DNA from: Palaemon carinicauda
Taxonomy: Eukaryota > Arthropoda > Malacostraca > Decapoda > Palaemonidae
Direction of reading: 5' to 3'
Length of the DNA: 64,000 nt
NCBI RefSeq assembly: GCF_036898095.1
Contig: NC_090744.1
Coordinates: 14,958,655 to 15,022,654, forward strand
A program made the position numbers and the translations under genes. The notes beneath the pieces are model-generated. The model was not told where the DNA came from, did not search any database, and saw nothing but the letters and a program-made list of their open reading frames with translations. Shown here one piece after another: positions 1 through 11,762 of this stretch. Position 1 is the stretch's first letter, and every line of letters starts with the position of its first letter.

Positions 1-1424
1 AGGAAGGGAGAGGAGTCTGCATCTAGGGACCATTCTGTCTCTATCGGCTTTCGCCTGGATAGGGCATCCGCTGTCACATTGCGAAAACCTTGCAGGTGAA
101 CTGTTGATAAATGCCATCTTTTCTTCCTTGCTAGGTAGAAGATGGCTAACATCACGTGACTGGTGTGAGGTGATCTCGTGCCTTGTCGGTTTAGACATCT
201 TACTATCACCTCGTTGTCCAAGACCAGTCTGATGTGGACAGACCTGCGAGGGGATAGTTTCTTCAACGTTAGGAAGACTGCCATAGCCTCCAAGATGTTG
301 ATGTGAAAGGTTTTGAACTGGTGCGACCAGTTCCCCTGCACTTTTCTTTCTTGCGAATGGCCTCACCATCCTTCCAGGGAGGCATCAGTGTGCATTACCA
401 CTGATGGTTTAGGTGGTTGTAAGGGAATTGTTCGCGCTAGGTTCTTGGCTGTTCACCATGGCCTTAGTAGCGTGCGCAATCAGGTCGGTGTCAACCTTCG
501 TTGATCTCTTTGAGAGTTTGATGCGTATCTTCTCCAGATTCCTGACGCATCCTTTAACTGTGCTTTTAGCACTGGGTCTGTCACTACTGCAAACTGGAGA
601 GAACCCAGTACTCTTTCCTGTTGGTGTCTTGAAATCCTCTTGTGTTTCAATAGTCTCTTGATAGATCCTGCTATCTTCTCTCTCCTCTTCTTCAGTGGAA
701 TGGAGAGACGGTGGGACTGTAAGTTCCAATAGATTCCTAACCATTGAAACTTCTGAGCTAGAGAAGGGCGAGACTTTTGAGGTTGATCTTGAAGCCTAGG
801 TGCTTCATGAACTGAATCATCTTTGTGGCTGCCTGTAGAAAAGTTGTCTTGGATGCTGACCACACCAGCCAATCGTCCAGGTATGCTACTACCTGAATTC
901 CTTCTGAGCGAAGTTGTTGGACGATTGTGTCCACAAGTTTTGTGAATATCCTTGAGGCTATGTTTACCCCAAAGGACTTGGCTGTGGAGACATACTTTGT
1001 CTTCTGTATCCTGAATCCTAGGTAGGAGGAGAGGGGGCGGCTGCCTGGTAGGTGCCAGTAAGCATCTGCCAGGTCTATTGAGACTGTGTACACCCCTTTT
1101 GGTAAAAGGGTCCTTATGTGTTGTAAGGTAAGCATCCGGAACTTGTTGTTCTCGATGAACTTGTTGAGTGGAGACAAGTCTAAAATGACTCTGAGTTTGT
1201 TCGAGTCTTTCTTGGGAACACTAAATAGCCTTCCCTGGAATTTGATGGACTTCGCTTCTCCTATTACCTTTTTGTTCAAGAGTTCTGAGATATATTCTTC
1301 TAACAAGAGGGTGTAGTGTTGGAGGAATTCTGGAAAAGGGGGTGGAATTTTGTTCCATTTCCAACCAAGTCCATTCTTGATTAGGCTGTGGGCCCAGGGA
1401 TCTAAGGTCCCACGATCTCAAAAG
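1..1424 (-). pseudogene. DIRS-like reverse transcriptase-RNase H, frameshifted, 3' end outside window
   Basis: The RT would copy element RNA into DNA and the RNase H would degrade the template strand. Reading from about 1424: TLDPWAHSLIKNGLGWKW, then VPKKDSNKLRVILDLSPLN (fingers), SIDLADAYWHLPG (motif A) and VAYLDDWLVWS (motif C, both Asp kept), all in one frame that ends at 758. The RT continues in another frame (about 872-480) with QKFQWLGIYWNL, the LGMxxD-like thumb-side block of DIRS RTs. RNase H is open from about 300 to the edge: NILEAMAVFLTL carries the catalytic Glu, VLDNEVIVRCLNRQGT the next Asp, and ADALSRRKP the end. The segment 300-480 is poorly conserved. At least two frameshifts; no clean start codon because the 5' part is shifted from the gag frame. 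Confidence 0.8.
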
Positions 1425-1454
1425 TGGAAGAGTCTCCTTCCTACCAAGAGCCTC

Positions 1455-3415
1455 TCATTGCTGAGAGGTTCCTGAGAACTTATTTCCGTGACTGCGTCCT
1501 CCTCTACCCCTTGAGGGGTTTCTTGAGGAGCCTCTTTTTGAGCCTCTACCTTTGTAGGGTCGAAAGGTAGTTGTGTGCCTCTCAAAACATAGGTTAAACA
1601 CAGGTGATTTGGTTACTAGCTGCTGAGGGATCATCTGGAAGGTAGTTTGCAGCTGAGTTACCATTTGAGGCACTGTGGCTATGGTCATTGTCAGAAGTTG
1701 TGCAGGTCTACGTGGTTTCTTTGTCTTCCTGTTTTTGGGTTGGGGACCACCGTCTGAGGATGATTTCCTCTTGGAAGATATGCCCCACTTTTGGAGAAGG
1801 TTCCTATTCTCCGTGGCGGCTTTGGCAATAGCCTCCTTTGCCCTAGATGCATGAAGTGATCAGCTTCCTAGGTTTGTGTTCGACTGTTGCTGCGGCAAAC
1901 ACATGCTCTCTACAGGCCCTCCTTGACCTGACAGAGGCATACAAGTCCTTCACAAAGGTACCCATGTGGGACTCCGCTAAGACCATATATATGTCTGGGG
2001 CGTTGGTAAGGCCTGCACACATTTCCAGGCAAGTCTGATGAGACAAACAAGCGGCTAGTCTCTCTTTTGTCTCCTGTTCCCTTCTCAAAAGATGCTCCGG
2101 CAGCTTTGGAAGGTTCTCTTTGAACTGCTGACCTGCTATCTCCGGATCCAGCTTAGAGACGGCAAAGGTTTGATGAACTTCATTCCACTTCTCCTCGCAG
2201 GTAGGCATGGCTAGAGATAATGGTTTACATTCCTCTAGGATTGGGCACAGTTTGCCCTCATTGACTGGTCTCATGACACAGTCAAGGGCTTTCACTGAAA
2301 AGGGGAAAGATCTGGAGGAAGGAGCAATGAAGGTTGGATGCCTCTTGCTTAATGTCGAGACTTTAGAGTTGGTATATCTGGCTCCTTTTAGGGTCTTGGA
2401 TAGGATAGCCTGTGCCTTGTCATGCTCGAAGACAATGACTTCCTTTGGTACAGTCTCCTCACGGGATGCTGGTTCATCCAGCAGTCTCACATAACATTCT
2501 GGGTATGCTGAAAAGCTGGGCCAGAATTGGAGATCCTCAAAGGGTTTGGTCCTCAACTTCTCGGAGATATACAGTAGAGCTTCCCATTCATCATGGGCAT
2601 ACACTCCGCGTACCTCCAGGGGTTGGTTTTGGAGCAGTGAGGTAGGTAAGATACTCTATGGGGCTTAGCAAAGCCTCTGGAAGCGCCAGAGCGTTTCCCT
2701 TCCCTTACCTCTCTCTTCGTCTCTTTGAGATCTTGCTTTATCTCCTGCTGTTCCTTCCGGAACACTGCCAACATCTGCTGGATCGACTCTAGGAGAACTT
2801 CGCTCCTGCCAATTTGCACATCTGGTTGGGGAGTTGGGGCTGAAGAGGTTGACGGCACAGGTTGATATGCCGTCACGATGAACTGAGGGTCCTCAGTGAC
2901 CATCGTAACGGATCCATCTTCCTCCGTAGGTGGTTGGACAACCTCTTCTTCAAGGTCTTCTTGTAGAAGGTCCCTTTCGGTGTCGGTAGACACCTTTGAC
3001 ATCCGTTCTTGGTGGATGTCCATGCCTGCCGGTCCCTTGTTGATGTCCGCGTCCACTGTCAGTTGGTTGAAGGGAGGCTTGACCTGTACCTGGGGCACAA
3101 CCGCACAGGATTGAGCCTTAGGGAACAGAAGGCACCTTAATGATTCATTAGGTAGGTAAGGTCCCGGAGAGTTCTTCTGGAACCCTCTTTCCCACCTCCG
3201 AAGAGTTTCTCTTGCTGTATCCCTTGACTCCATAGTGTCAGGGATCTCTTCTCCAAAGCCTTCGGTCATCAGGGCCGAGCAGATAGAGCAACCCTTCGGG
3301 TCCCCGTACCTCAGGGATCCGGATACGATGCAGCGGGGGCATGAGACCTATACATCGTATGCCCACAAAAGTCCTTGCTCTTGTGGTTGCAGAACATGAC
3401 TGCACACTTCACCAT
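1455..3415 (-). pseudogene. DIRS-like gag/ORF1, frameshifted
   Basis: Start chosen at the ATG at 3415, which opens MVKCAVMFCNHKSKDFCGH, a Cys/His-rich N-terminus; a second Cys pair (GCSICSAL) follows after a frameshift near 3310. The middle is acidic and Gln-rich (3269-2553). The frame shifts near 2600 into MYAHDEWEALLYISEKL and continues to 1843, ending in a predicted helical region with LTNAPDIYMVLAESHMG. A further shift near 1850 leads to a basic, Arg/Gly-rich tail (GRGSKRGSSRNPSRGRGG, about 1590-1500), typical of an RNA-binding gag C-terminus. The ATG lies only 8 nt after a minus-strand CTTGCCTTACAG, a possible splice acceptor. Order gag then RT fits DIRS elements. At least three frameshifts. 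Confidence 0.65.
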
Positions 3416-3429
3416 TGGCTCCTCCTGTA

Positions 3430-4556
3430 AGGCAAGAAAAGGTGAAGTGAGTATTGAGTTGTTGATATCATTGATATAAATACATACTTATTAACCCGAG
3501 AAATGCGGCAATGTCATTTTACTACAGCCCCATGGTGCGGCTATCTTGACAAAAATACAGTGTTTCAGAATCCAACCCATAACTATACCAATGTTTTTGT
3601 AATAACTTCGTGCATGTATCATCCAAATATTTCATCCTACATCTTGTTTGTTATTTTGTTATAAACCATCAAAGTTAATTCTAAAGAGTGATGTGGCATC
3701 TTGCATGATAGCCAATGGGTGACTCTGAATTGTCTTTCATGGAGGGGGGGGGGGGGCGTAGTATGTTGGGTACCACCCACGGCATCACGGGTCTGTTTGC
3801 GACGGCAGAGGTTAGCGATTTTTATTTACTACATTCCGTACTATATAATGAAGGTTTTAGGCTATCTTTAACAAATAGCCTTTACTATATATTGAAAAGT
3901 GTAGTAATAGAAAAAAATTACTTTATATTTTCAAATCCTAGGATAGAGTTGTATCTATTCCTGATTGATTGATTTAAAGTTTTCAGGCATATCTATTCCT
4001 GAAATAATAATGATAATTTTAGTTGATGTAGTCACATTTACTATTTACAAACACTTTATTTGCTTCGTTTTTTTTTTCTTTATCTATTCATAAAGTGACT
4101 ATTGTTACCATCGCAATTATTTTAAATTTGTTTAAAATAATATATATTTAGAGAGAATATATATTTTTACTTACAATTTTGATAAAGCAACTTAGAATAT
4201 TTGAAGGAACAAATTGATTAAAAGTAATGCAATATCATAGTCTTTTACAAATATATATAGTAGTTATAACCTAAAAAATCATAATATTTAAAGTACATAA
4301 GGAGAGCAATAATTATAATCATATTGAAAACATACTAACTATTATTGGAATCTTGTGTAGATAAACATAGTTCATACTAATTACAATAAGTTTTTATATG
4401 ACATTTTTAAGCATTTGTATATAGTAATGCGTATATCAAAAGCATCGCCGCATATTTAAATATACAGTATATACGGCATATACAAAAGATGTAGAAAATT
4501 CCTAGTGTGGATGTAAAAAATGAATACAGGCTATATAAAACATTTCTTAAAAAGAT
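3430..4556. other. AT-rich intergenic, no gene seen
   Basis: AT-rich DNA with a 14-nt G run near 3742-3755 and scattered TATATA stretches. No coding signature on either strand; the longest open frames contain no recognisable domain. Confidence 0.6.

Positions 4557-4559
<3 letters not shown>

Positions 4560-4637
<78 letters not shown>
4560..4637. repeat. (CT)n microsatellite, ~39 units
   Basis: Uninterrupted CT dinucleotide run directly beside the 3' end of the piggyBac remnant. It generates Leu-Ser or Arg-Glu open frames that are artefacts. Confidence 0.97.
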
Positions 4638-4639
<2 letters not shown>

Positions 4640-4640
<1 letters not shown>

Positions 4641-7004
4641 TTATTTTGGGTATGCCAGTGACGAAAGCAGTCAGTTGGACATTAAGGCACATTATATTCA
4701 GCACAGATAGTTGTAACCCGAGTTCTTTTCTTTGGTCGCCGGGAAGTATTTGCGCAGACATAGCAGTTTAGCTGTTTTTTTTTTATCTGTTTTGGGCCTC
4801 ATCAAATATTGTATTCAGCACAGATAGTTGTAACCCGAGTTCTTTTCTTTGGTCGCCGGGAAGTATTTTGCGCAGACATAGCAGTTTAGCTGTTTTTTTT
4901 TTATCTGTTTTGGGCCTCATCAAATATTGTGTGCTGGAGATGATAATAGCTAATATTAGCTGCTCCCTGCAAGCGATTAGGTACTTCTCCCGGCGGATGT
5001 CCACGACGTCCAAGTCTGCTACTTGTCACGGTACCACTATTTTCAAGAAGTTGGTATGAAACGTTGAAAATAAATTCACGAAATTTTAATTGCTTGCAAG
5101 TTGGGTCGGATGTCTTTACAAGCCAAATATTGTATGCATTAAGCATAGTGATGTCAATAAGATCAAGAATGATTTTGTGGTACCACTTGAAGGATTTCCT
5201 CATACACTCTGTCTCACTTAGCTGGCAGTCACTCTTATCTACAAGGCGCATATTTTCGTTGTAATCAACAATAACATCTGGCTTACAGATTTTCTTCTTA
5301 GTCCTGTAGTGGACCTTACCTGTGTTCACTATGTCACCTTTATGTATGGTTGATAAAAGGGTCACAGGCTTTTTATCTATTCACTTAACAGCCAATATCT
5401 TGTTAGTTGCCCCCTGTTGTACGGTTGTGACTTTGGTTTTTCTCTTTTTTTTTTTTTAGTTTTATTACTTATGTTTGTAGTTTCATCCTCATTAGGGGAG
5501 TCACTGTCACTAGGGTTGTCATAAGAGGTGGATGGGACATCAAATTTGGGCCTATATTTCCTGCTTTCTCTCACTGTTCCGCACGCCCCTGTGGCGTTGT
5601 CATGAAGGAATTGTGCCAATGTAGGGCTACTATACCAATTGTCAGTATACAATACAGTATATGTCCATGATCTATATAAGGTGCCCTCATTTTCATGACT
5701 ACTGCTCCTGAGAATCCCAAACCACTACCCTGATCTTCTTTTGGTATATCTATATCTGTTCCAATATATACTTTAATATCAAGCACTATTCCTGTTTCAC
5801 AATCACATAAAACAAACAGTTTGATCCCAAATCGATGACGCTTGCTTGGGATATACTGTTTAAAGACAAGTCGCCCTTTGAAAAGTATAAGGGACTCATC
5901 AATCACAATTTTCTGGAAAGGATGAAAGACCCTTTTGAAGTTTGCAACAACTAAACTAAAGAATGATCTTATTTTCCAAATTCGATCACTTGCGATTGGT
6001 CTCCCGTTGTAAGCAAAGTGCATGAAACAAGTCAACAGTAAGAATCTATCACGGGTTATGAATTTTGAAAAAAATGGAGTAGGAATCAAAGGGTCTTGTT
6101 TCCAATAGTCTTGTAATACAGGTTTTTTTTTCATGAGAGGCATCAGTAGTAGTAATGATAAATAAACATAAATTTCATGGACATCTGTGTCCATCCATTT
6201 TTGAACTTGTGAATTTTGTGTGAAAGAGAACTTTTCCATTACCAACTGGTAGTACTTGTTAATTTCACAGACAATAAGGTCAACTAATTCTTCATTGAAA
6301 AGCGCAAGAAAACATTCAGTTTCTCTTGCAGTGCCATCACAAGGCCACTCATTTTTTATGCCAGCGCAATTACCATCAAAGGGATGAATGTCAGGTATAA
6401 AGTTATTGACAAGAGACCAAATATAAGACTGAATATTTCCTTCTCGTATGCTATGTATGATAACTATTTCATTCTCTACATCTTCACTTTCTTCAATATC
6501 CCCTCCATCTGAACGAAATAATCATCTTCGCTATCATCAGAGGTCCCTATCTCACCAATATCACTATCACAACAGTTGATGTCATCATCTATGTCTTCGT
6601 CTGTTTCGTCTTCAGAAAATAACATGGGTAAGAATTTGCTCGGTGTCAGATTCTGTAAATGACGTTTTTTCTTAATGATTGGGGGAGGGGTCGATGTACT
6701 AGGCATTGTATCAGCATCACATATGTGTTTTGGTGGTGTCAATATGACAGAGGTAGCAATACTTTCATATTGCTCTTTTTTCTTGAGGTACATATTTTCC
6801 AGTAACACTTCTCTTCACACCGCCCTTTCTTCCAATTTCCTCTTGTTGCTGGATTTTAATTTCCCCTTGTGACATTGAATTTGTCTCTTTTGAGAAACAG
6901 ATTTTCCTTTCAGTCTTTGTGGTCTCGCAGTGCTTGCCAGATGTCACAGACTCCTTTTTCCAAGGATTGTTACGACGTCCAGTCATGGCGACAAAAAGTG
7001 ACAT
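4640..7004 (-). pseudogene. piggyBac-family transposase (PGBD-like), multiply disrupted
   Basis: Cut-and-paste transposase of the DDE_Tnp_1_7 type. From the 5' end: ATG at 7004 (MSLFVAMTGRRNNPWKKE); a basic then acidic N-terminus (to about 6476, FSEDETDEDIDDD); then FNEELVDLIVCEINKYYQLV leading into the catalytic domain. First Asp in IVIDESLILFKGR (about 5897), second in YTDNWYSSPTLAQF (about 5643), third in MRLVDKSDCQ (about 5239). SKRHRFGIKLFVLCD and FKWYHKIILDLIDITMLNAY are further family blocks. The C-terminal zinc-binding tail reads CYVCANTSRR, then CAEYNVP, a TAA stop, and CPTDCFRHWH (about 4775-4645). There are at least four frame changes between 7004 and 4901, so it is inactive. No TTAA-flanked terminal repeats were identified. 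Confidence 0.88.
4695..4929. repeat. 117-bp tandem duplication within the piggyBac C-terminus
   Basis: Two head-to-tail copies, 4695-4811 and 4812-4929, both containing GCACAGATAGTTGTAACCCG (4701 and 4818). They are almost identical; one differs by a single base (TATTTGCGCAG against TATTTTGCGCAG), which shifts the frame. Each encodes the first CxxC half of the transposase zinc tail on the minus strand. Confidence 0.93.
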
Positions 7005-7009
7005 ACAAA

Positions 7010-8180
7010 CAAAATCAGAAAAAAAAAAATACTAAATTACTTTAATTGTTATCAAAATAGCTTTAGACAACAAAAAAAGAAAAACCTTTATTATAATAGT
7101 AACTTATACTCCTTGTAAACAACCCCCCAGTTACTTGTAATAACATTATCCTTGTAAACAAACACTCGCAGATATTCAAAACAAAAACATTTGGTATTGT
7201 TGTCGTAATTTAAAACTAGGCGACCGCCATCCTGACGTAGGATTTGAGAGTTGCCATACGTTTTATTTCCCTTCCTACACAATGTATTACGATGTGATAT
7301 CGTTGGTGTGTATATGTATGTATGTTGTTATATGTTTTTTTTTTCATAGTTTATGTTTCTAATATGCTAATATAAAACGAGTTTTAACTGAAAATAATTA
7401 CAATTCACTTTTTTCCCTTGCAAAAAATTTGAAGTCCATATATGGAAAGGTTTTATATTATACATAATTATATAGGTAAAATAAAGTTATAAACATTCAC
7501 ATTTCTACCAGAAATATTGTTTCATCATAAGAAAAATTATAAAAGTCGAATAAGTTCACAAGGGAATTTGCAAGAAGAAATAGAAAATTGCGCTCTGAAG
7601 AGGCTTATAGCAGTCTACCATAAAGCCGCTCAAGAGGCTTGTAGCAGTTCTCGGGTAAAATAGTAATACTTACTATTATATTTAATAGCTTAGGATAGTA
7701 AGCTAGAAAGGAAACAGGAAAGACATATCTGTGTTTCCTCTCCCAGGCAATTTCTGTGACCTCCGTCGGTATTAATATTTATTTTTCTTATAAGGGAAAA
7801 TAGAGTGGAATAACTCCCGTACATAGAGCCGAAGTCAGTGAATATTTACACTAACTCCTCCACCTGTAGAATATTAATACTGAACGGTGATTTAAAAGTG
7901 TCCCGATAATCAAAGGATTCATCAGGGTGTTGAGGGATTACTTTACCTCAACATATTATATGGTCCCAAAAATAGTCTGTGAAAGGATACGCAGAATATG
8001 TTAGAAATACTTGTACTACTGAATTGTTGCATACTGTAGTTTTACCAACCACTGTATTCTTATATACTATAGTTTTCTAACTACTATATTGTTATATACT
8101 GTAGTTATACTGGCTACTGTATTTGTGTATACTGTAGTTTTACCGGTATACCACCGTTGTAAAGGTTAGTGACTGGCGGC
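7010..8180. other. AT-rich spacer with a degenerate tandem repeat
   Basis: No coding evidence. From about 8028 to 8150 a block of roughly 34-37 bp recurs about three times, each with TACTGTAGTTTTAC-like and ACTACTGTATT-like segments. The rest is anonymous AT-rich sequence that may include the 5' flank of the piggyBac remnant. Confidence 0.45.
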
Positions 8181-8181
8181 A

Positions 8182-9972
8182 CTACCTGATAGAGAGAGAG
8201 AGAAAGAATGGAAAGGAGGATTTCCTATTATTATGGTTTAGCACAATATTTGAAAGTGTAGGAGGGCTACTGCTGCCTACTGTTTCCTTCCCAGAATGAG
8301 AGTTGAAATGGAAGGGGAGGAATGCATCTGATTCTAACTTCCACCCAGCCACAACTTTTGCCGCCGGCTGAACTGCCAGTAGCGAGGTTTGTGGATGGCA
8401 GTCCATAACAGTATAATGGGTTTCCCACGGGCAGCTGTCAGGGCTGGCTCAGACTTTCCCCCCGGGGCATTCGCATCCGGTGAAGGAAGGACATAAGTGG
8501 GAGTTGGCTGAAGCGGCAACCTATCTGGCACTAGTAGGTTCCCGGCCGGCAACTTAGTCAATACCGGCCAAAAGAATGTTGTGTTGGCTAGGCTGACACT
8601 AAAAGACAAAGGGGGGAGGGATGAGGGTCTTATAGTTTGTAAGGGAGAAAGGCAGTGGCAGGCATGCCATCTAATTTCGGCTGTAAACCAAGGAAGCATG
8701 GCTTCCTGTGCCGACGCCGTTGTGGTCGGCAGAGGAATACACAAATCCCCTGTACGCGACATTGTCGGCTATAAGACATGTTTTATAGTCTACAAGGGAG
8801 AAAGGAGGCGGCAGGTATGCCGCCTACTATCGGTTGTAAACTAAGGAAGCATAGCTTCCCATGCCAAAAACGTCGTGGGCGGCAGAGGGATCGCGATTTC
8901 CCCTGTCGGCGACATTGTCGGCAGCAAGACAATACACCCTGAATTACCGTCATACTTCGAAGCCGAGATACTCGGTGGCAAAGAAGATCGACGGTAAAAC
9001 TATCTAAGTCAAACCGGAGTTAACTACTCGGTGGCAATGATGAGAGATAGGGTTGCCGCTTGGGATGGCGGCACTCAGGGAGGAGAAAGGGTTTAGCTTC
9101 TTTTCTCTAAAAGAGAAAAGTATCGAATTATACCAATGAATTCTAGGGGATATATATCCCAAACCAAATTAATAGGAACGATACAAGAGGTTAAACAATG
9201 GGATTTACATTACTAACGTATACAGAATGGGTTAGGGTAGCCTAACCCGGGTGGGGATCGTGGCTACGATTGATACCATCAGGGTCCCATCGTATATGAA
9301 AGTAACGTTACATATCGGAAGAGGAAATATTATATGTATGCAATCTTCTCTAGTATAATTTGCCTAACTAGCTAAAAGTTTCTTTATGGCTAAATATCAG
9401 GAGCGTCCCACTACTAACTAAATAATTTGAATTTATGGCATGCGACAGCAGTCTCAAAATGGCCGCCTCCAGAGTTGGCTGCGCTCCACTTAACACACAT
9501 AAATTATACAAATTCAACTGTGAGAAGGGAGCTATAAATTATACACAGGAAAGATCAAATACTCAGTTTTCCAGAGGATGAAGATGCTGGAGATAGCATG
9601 ATAATAATCCAATAAACCGTAACAACACCGAGAGAAATGTGGGAGCGCACTTAGCTTAAATGCCACAGTTGAAAGTAATGATGGGCCGTAGTACTACAGG
9701 GAGGGGATCCACCAGGGACCTTGATAACGGCTCCCCTTCCGTTCGCCACTCTTCCCCCTCAAAGAGTTAAATCTATTCGGGGTGAAGATTGCTATGTGTC
9801 GTATCCAAAAATACGTCCTCTGATGTTATGCGATATCCTTGAAGATATATTAAGGATACTCACGCCAGGAGTTAGAATTCTGGAGACATATGGTTCATTC
9901 TCCGGGAGTATGACTGTAGCAAATATCCCCTAGAAAGCTACCTAAATGAACCTTTTATCAGGACGACATAGC
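8182..9972. other. non-coding, probably TE-derived segment upstream of gypsy pol
   Basis: Higher GC than its neighbours and without a significant open frame. It ends in CATTCTCCGGGAGTATGACT and a CCTTTTATCAGGACGACATA block just before the gypsy protease begins at about 9981. It may be an LTR/leader of that element or the end of another one. No matching second LTR is present in the window, so the assignment is a guess. Confidence 0.35.
8631..8936. repeat. 153-bp direct tandem duplication
   Basis: Units 8631-8783 and 8784-8936. Both contain AAGGGAGAAAGG, then GGCAGG, then AGGAAGCAT(G/A)GCTTCC and a GCGACATTGTCGGC end. Diverged by scattered substitutions, so the duplication is not recent. Confidence 0.85.
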
Positions 9973-9974
9973 CG

Positions 9975-11360
9975 AGCCCAAAAATGGTAAACCAATTGCA
10001 ATGCAAGGTGACATAGCAGCTGATGTATTAATTATGTCAGAGAAAACAGCTAAAACCATTCCTAATTTGTTATAAGAAAGCACAAATAACGTTTTGGAAG
10101 GTTATAATGGTTATGATATTTAGGTAATAGGTGCTTCGAACGTAAAAGTATAGTATAAAGATCAGAAGTTAGACAGAATGCCATTAACGGTAGTGGAAGG
10201 TAAAGGACAAACTTTACTAGGTTTGGACTGGTTACATTAAACAAAATTAGATTGGCCTAGTATTTTGAAGGTTGCAGGTACACTAGATGAACCAAAGAGT
10301 AAAGTGTCTGTGGATAATATTCGATCTGAGTTTTAAGACGTATTTGAAGATACAGTTAGTACAGTAAAGAACGCAAAGGCAATTTTAGTTTTGAAATCAG
10401 ATAGTAATCTTGGATTTTTTGCTGCAAAACCTGTACCTTATGCTATGAAAAGTGCAGTTGAAACAGAAATCAAAAAGTTAGAAAGTGAAAGTTCTTAGGA
10501 AAAAGGTTACATACTCAGATTGGGCTACACCATTAGTTCCTATTGTGAAGGAAAACGGTCAGGTTAGGTTATGTGGAGATTACAAGGTAACATTGAATCC
10601 ACAGCTTCAGGTAGCTGAGCATCCATTACCAAATCCAAAAGACATGTTTGCAACTATGTGAGGATTTTTTATTTTCTAAGTTAGATCTTAGACAAGCATT
10701 TCAACAGCTTCCCATGGATGAAAATACACAAGAACTATGTACAGTAAATACATCCTTAGGTTTGTATAGGCCAAAGAGATTGCCTTATGGAGTTGCAAGC
10801 AGTCCATCTATATGGCAACAAACTATAGATAGGATTTTTTCAGGAATGCAAGGGGTATTTATTTTCATAGATGCTATTTTAGTCTCTGGTAAAGATAAAA
10901 GAAAACATAGAGAAAGATTACGGGCAGTTATGAAGAAGATGAAGGAACATAATATTAGAGTAAATAGGAGCAAATGTATTTTAGAAGTTGATTCAGTGGA
11001 ATACTTGGGTTTTGTAATCAATGGTAAAGGTCTTCAGAAGACTAAGGAGAAAATTAATGCAGTGATATCAACTAAGGTACCAAAAATTTTTAAGAAAATA
11101 CAATCATTTTTAGGTTTAGTAACATTTAATGGAAATCTCATTCAGAATTTGTCTACAATAGCACATCCATTGTATAATTTGCTGAATAAAGGTTTAGAGT
11201 GGAATTGGACAAAAGATTGTCAGGAATCTTTTGAAAGAATTAGACAGGAAATAACTTCACCTACTTTTCTAGTACATTATCAAATGGATTTGCCAGTTAA
11301 ATTAGTTGGTGATGCATCGAACATAGGTTTAGGCGCAGTATTATCTCATGTAATTAGTTT
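9975..11360 (+). pseudogene. Ty3/gypsy pol fragment: protease, RT, start of RNase H
   Basis: Protease remnant at 9981-10245: GDIAADVLIMSEKTAKTIPN, where the family catalytic DTGA reads DIAA, followed by LLGLDWLH. RT: motif A FSKLDLRQAFQQLPMDE (about 10672-10722), LYRPKRLPYGVASSPSIWQQ, then motif C FIDAILVSG (about 10862), where the second catalytic Asp of YIDD is Ala. LGFVINGKGL and the connection domain follow (SFLGLVTFNGNLIQNLS). RNase H starts with VGDASNIGLGAVLSHV and stops abruptly at about 11355, where similarity is lost. The PR-RT junction carries several stops and frame changes. RT catalytic and protease residues are both mutated, so this is a fossil. Confidence 0.9.
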
Positions 11361-11730
11361 GGTCATTTTCATAAGTTCCGTGACCACTGAGAGCGGAGCT
11401 ACTTTTCTCATTAGATTTGAATTTTTGGAGGGATAAAAATGAATTTAGTCCCCATGCCCCTGTCAAAAGTGTGGGCATAACTTTTGACAGCCCTGCATTA
11501 AAAAATGGCCGCCGTTGCCAGCTCAAAAAATTAAGTTTTTCCTGGTTTTGCTTAGAGTGCTGTACAAAATATGTTTTATATGGTTTTTTGGCATCGGAAA
11601 CTCTTTTCTGATGTTATTTTATTGATTTAACTAGTTTTTCATATTCAAATTCACTATGACCGCCAATTTTGAGCACCGAACGTTCAATTTTGCTAGGTCA
11701 TTACAGACCTTTTATAGTAGGTTGTAATGG

Positions 11731-11733
<3 letters not shown>
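11360..11733. other. unassigned segment between gypsy fragment and poly(T)
   Basis: The gypsy RNase H ends abruptly and unrelated sequence begins, with TGGCCGCCGTTGCC and a Trp/Phe-rich but unrecognisable open frame. I see no gene here. It is likely the target DNA, or another repeat, into which the poly(A)-tailed copy at 11734-12500 inserted. Confidence 0.4.

Positions 11734-11762
<29 letters not shown>

Larger units (their letters stand above)
1..3415 (-). mobile_element. DIRS-like retrotransposon, partial (gag plus RT-RNase H)
   Basis: Minus-strand element with a gag-like ORF (3415 to about 1455), then RT (about 1424 to 480), then RNase H (about 300 to 1). It runs off the left edge, so the tyrosine recombinase and terminal repeats expected of DIRS elements cannot be seen. 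The RT and RNase H are of DIRS type: RT blocks SIDLADAYWHLPG and YLDDWLVWS, and an RNase H ending in NVTADALSR followed by EWSLD. Several frameshifts mark it as a dead copy. The class call rests on motif recognition; a recombinase beyond position 1 would settle it. Confidence 0.8.

Noticed and set aside
3715..3972. 85-codon open frame with a Gly run
   Set aside because: The Gly run is a G homopolymer; no motif, AT-rich remainder.
4507..4771. Leu-Ser and Arg-Glu open frames
   Set aside because: Product of the CT microsatellite at 4560-4637.
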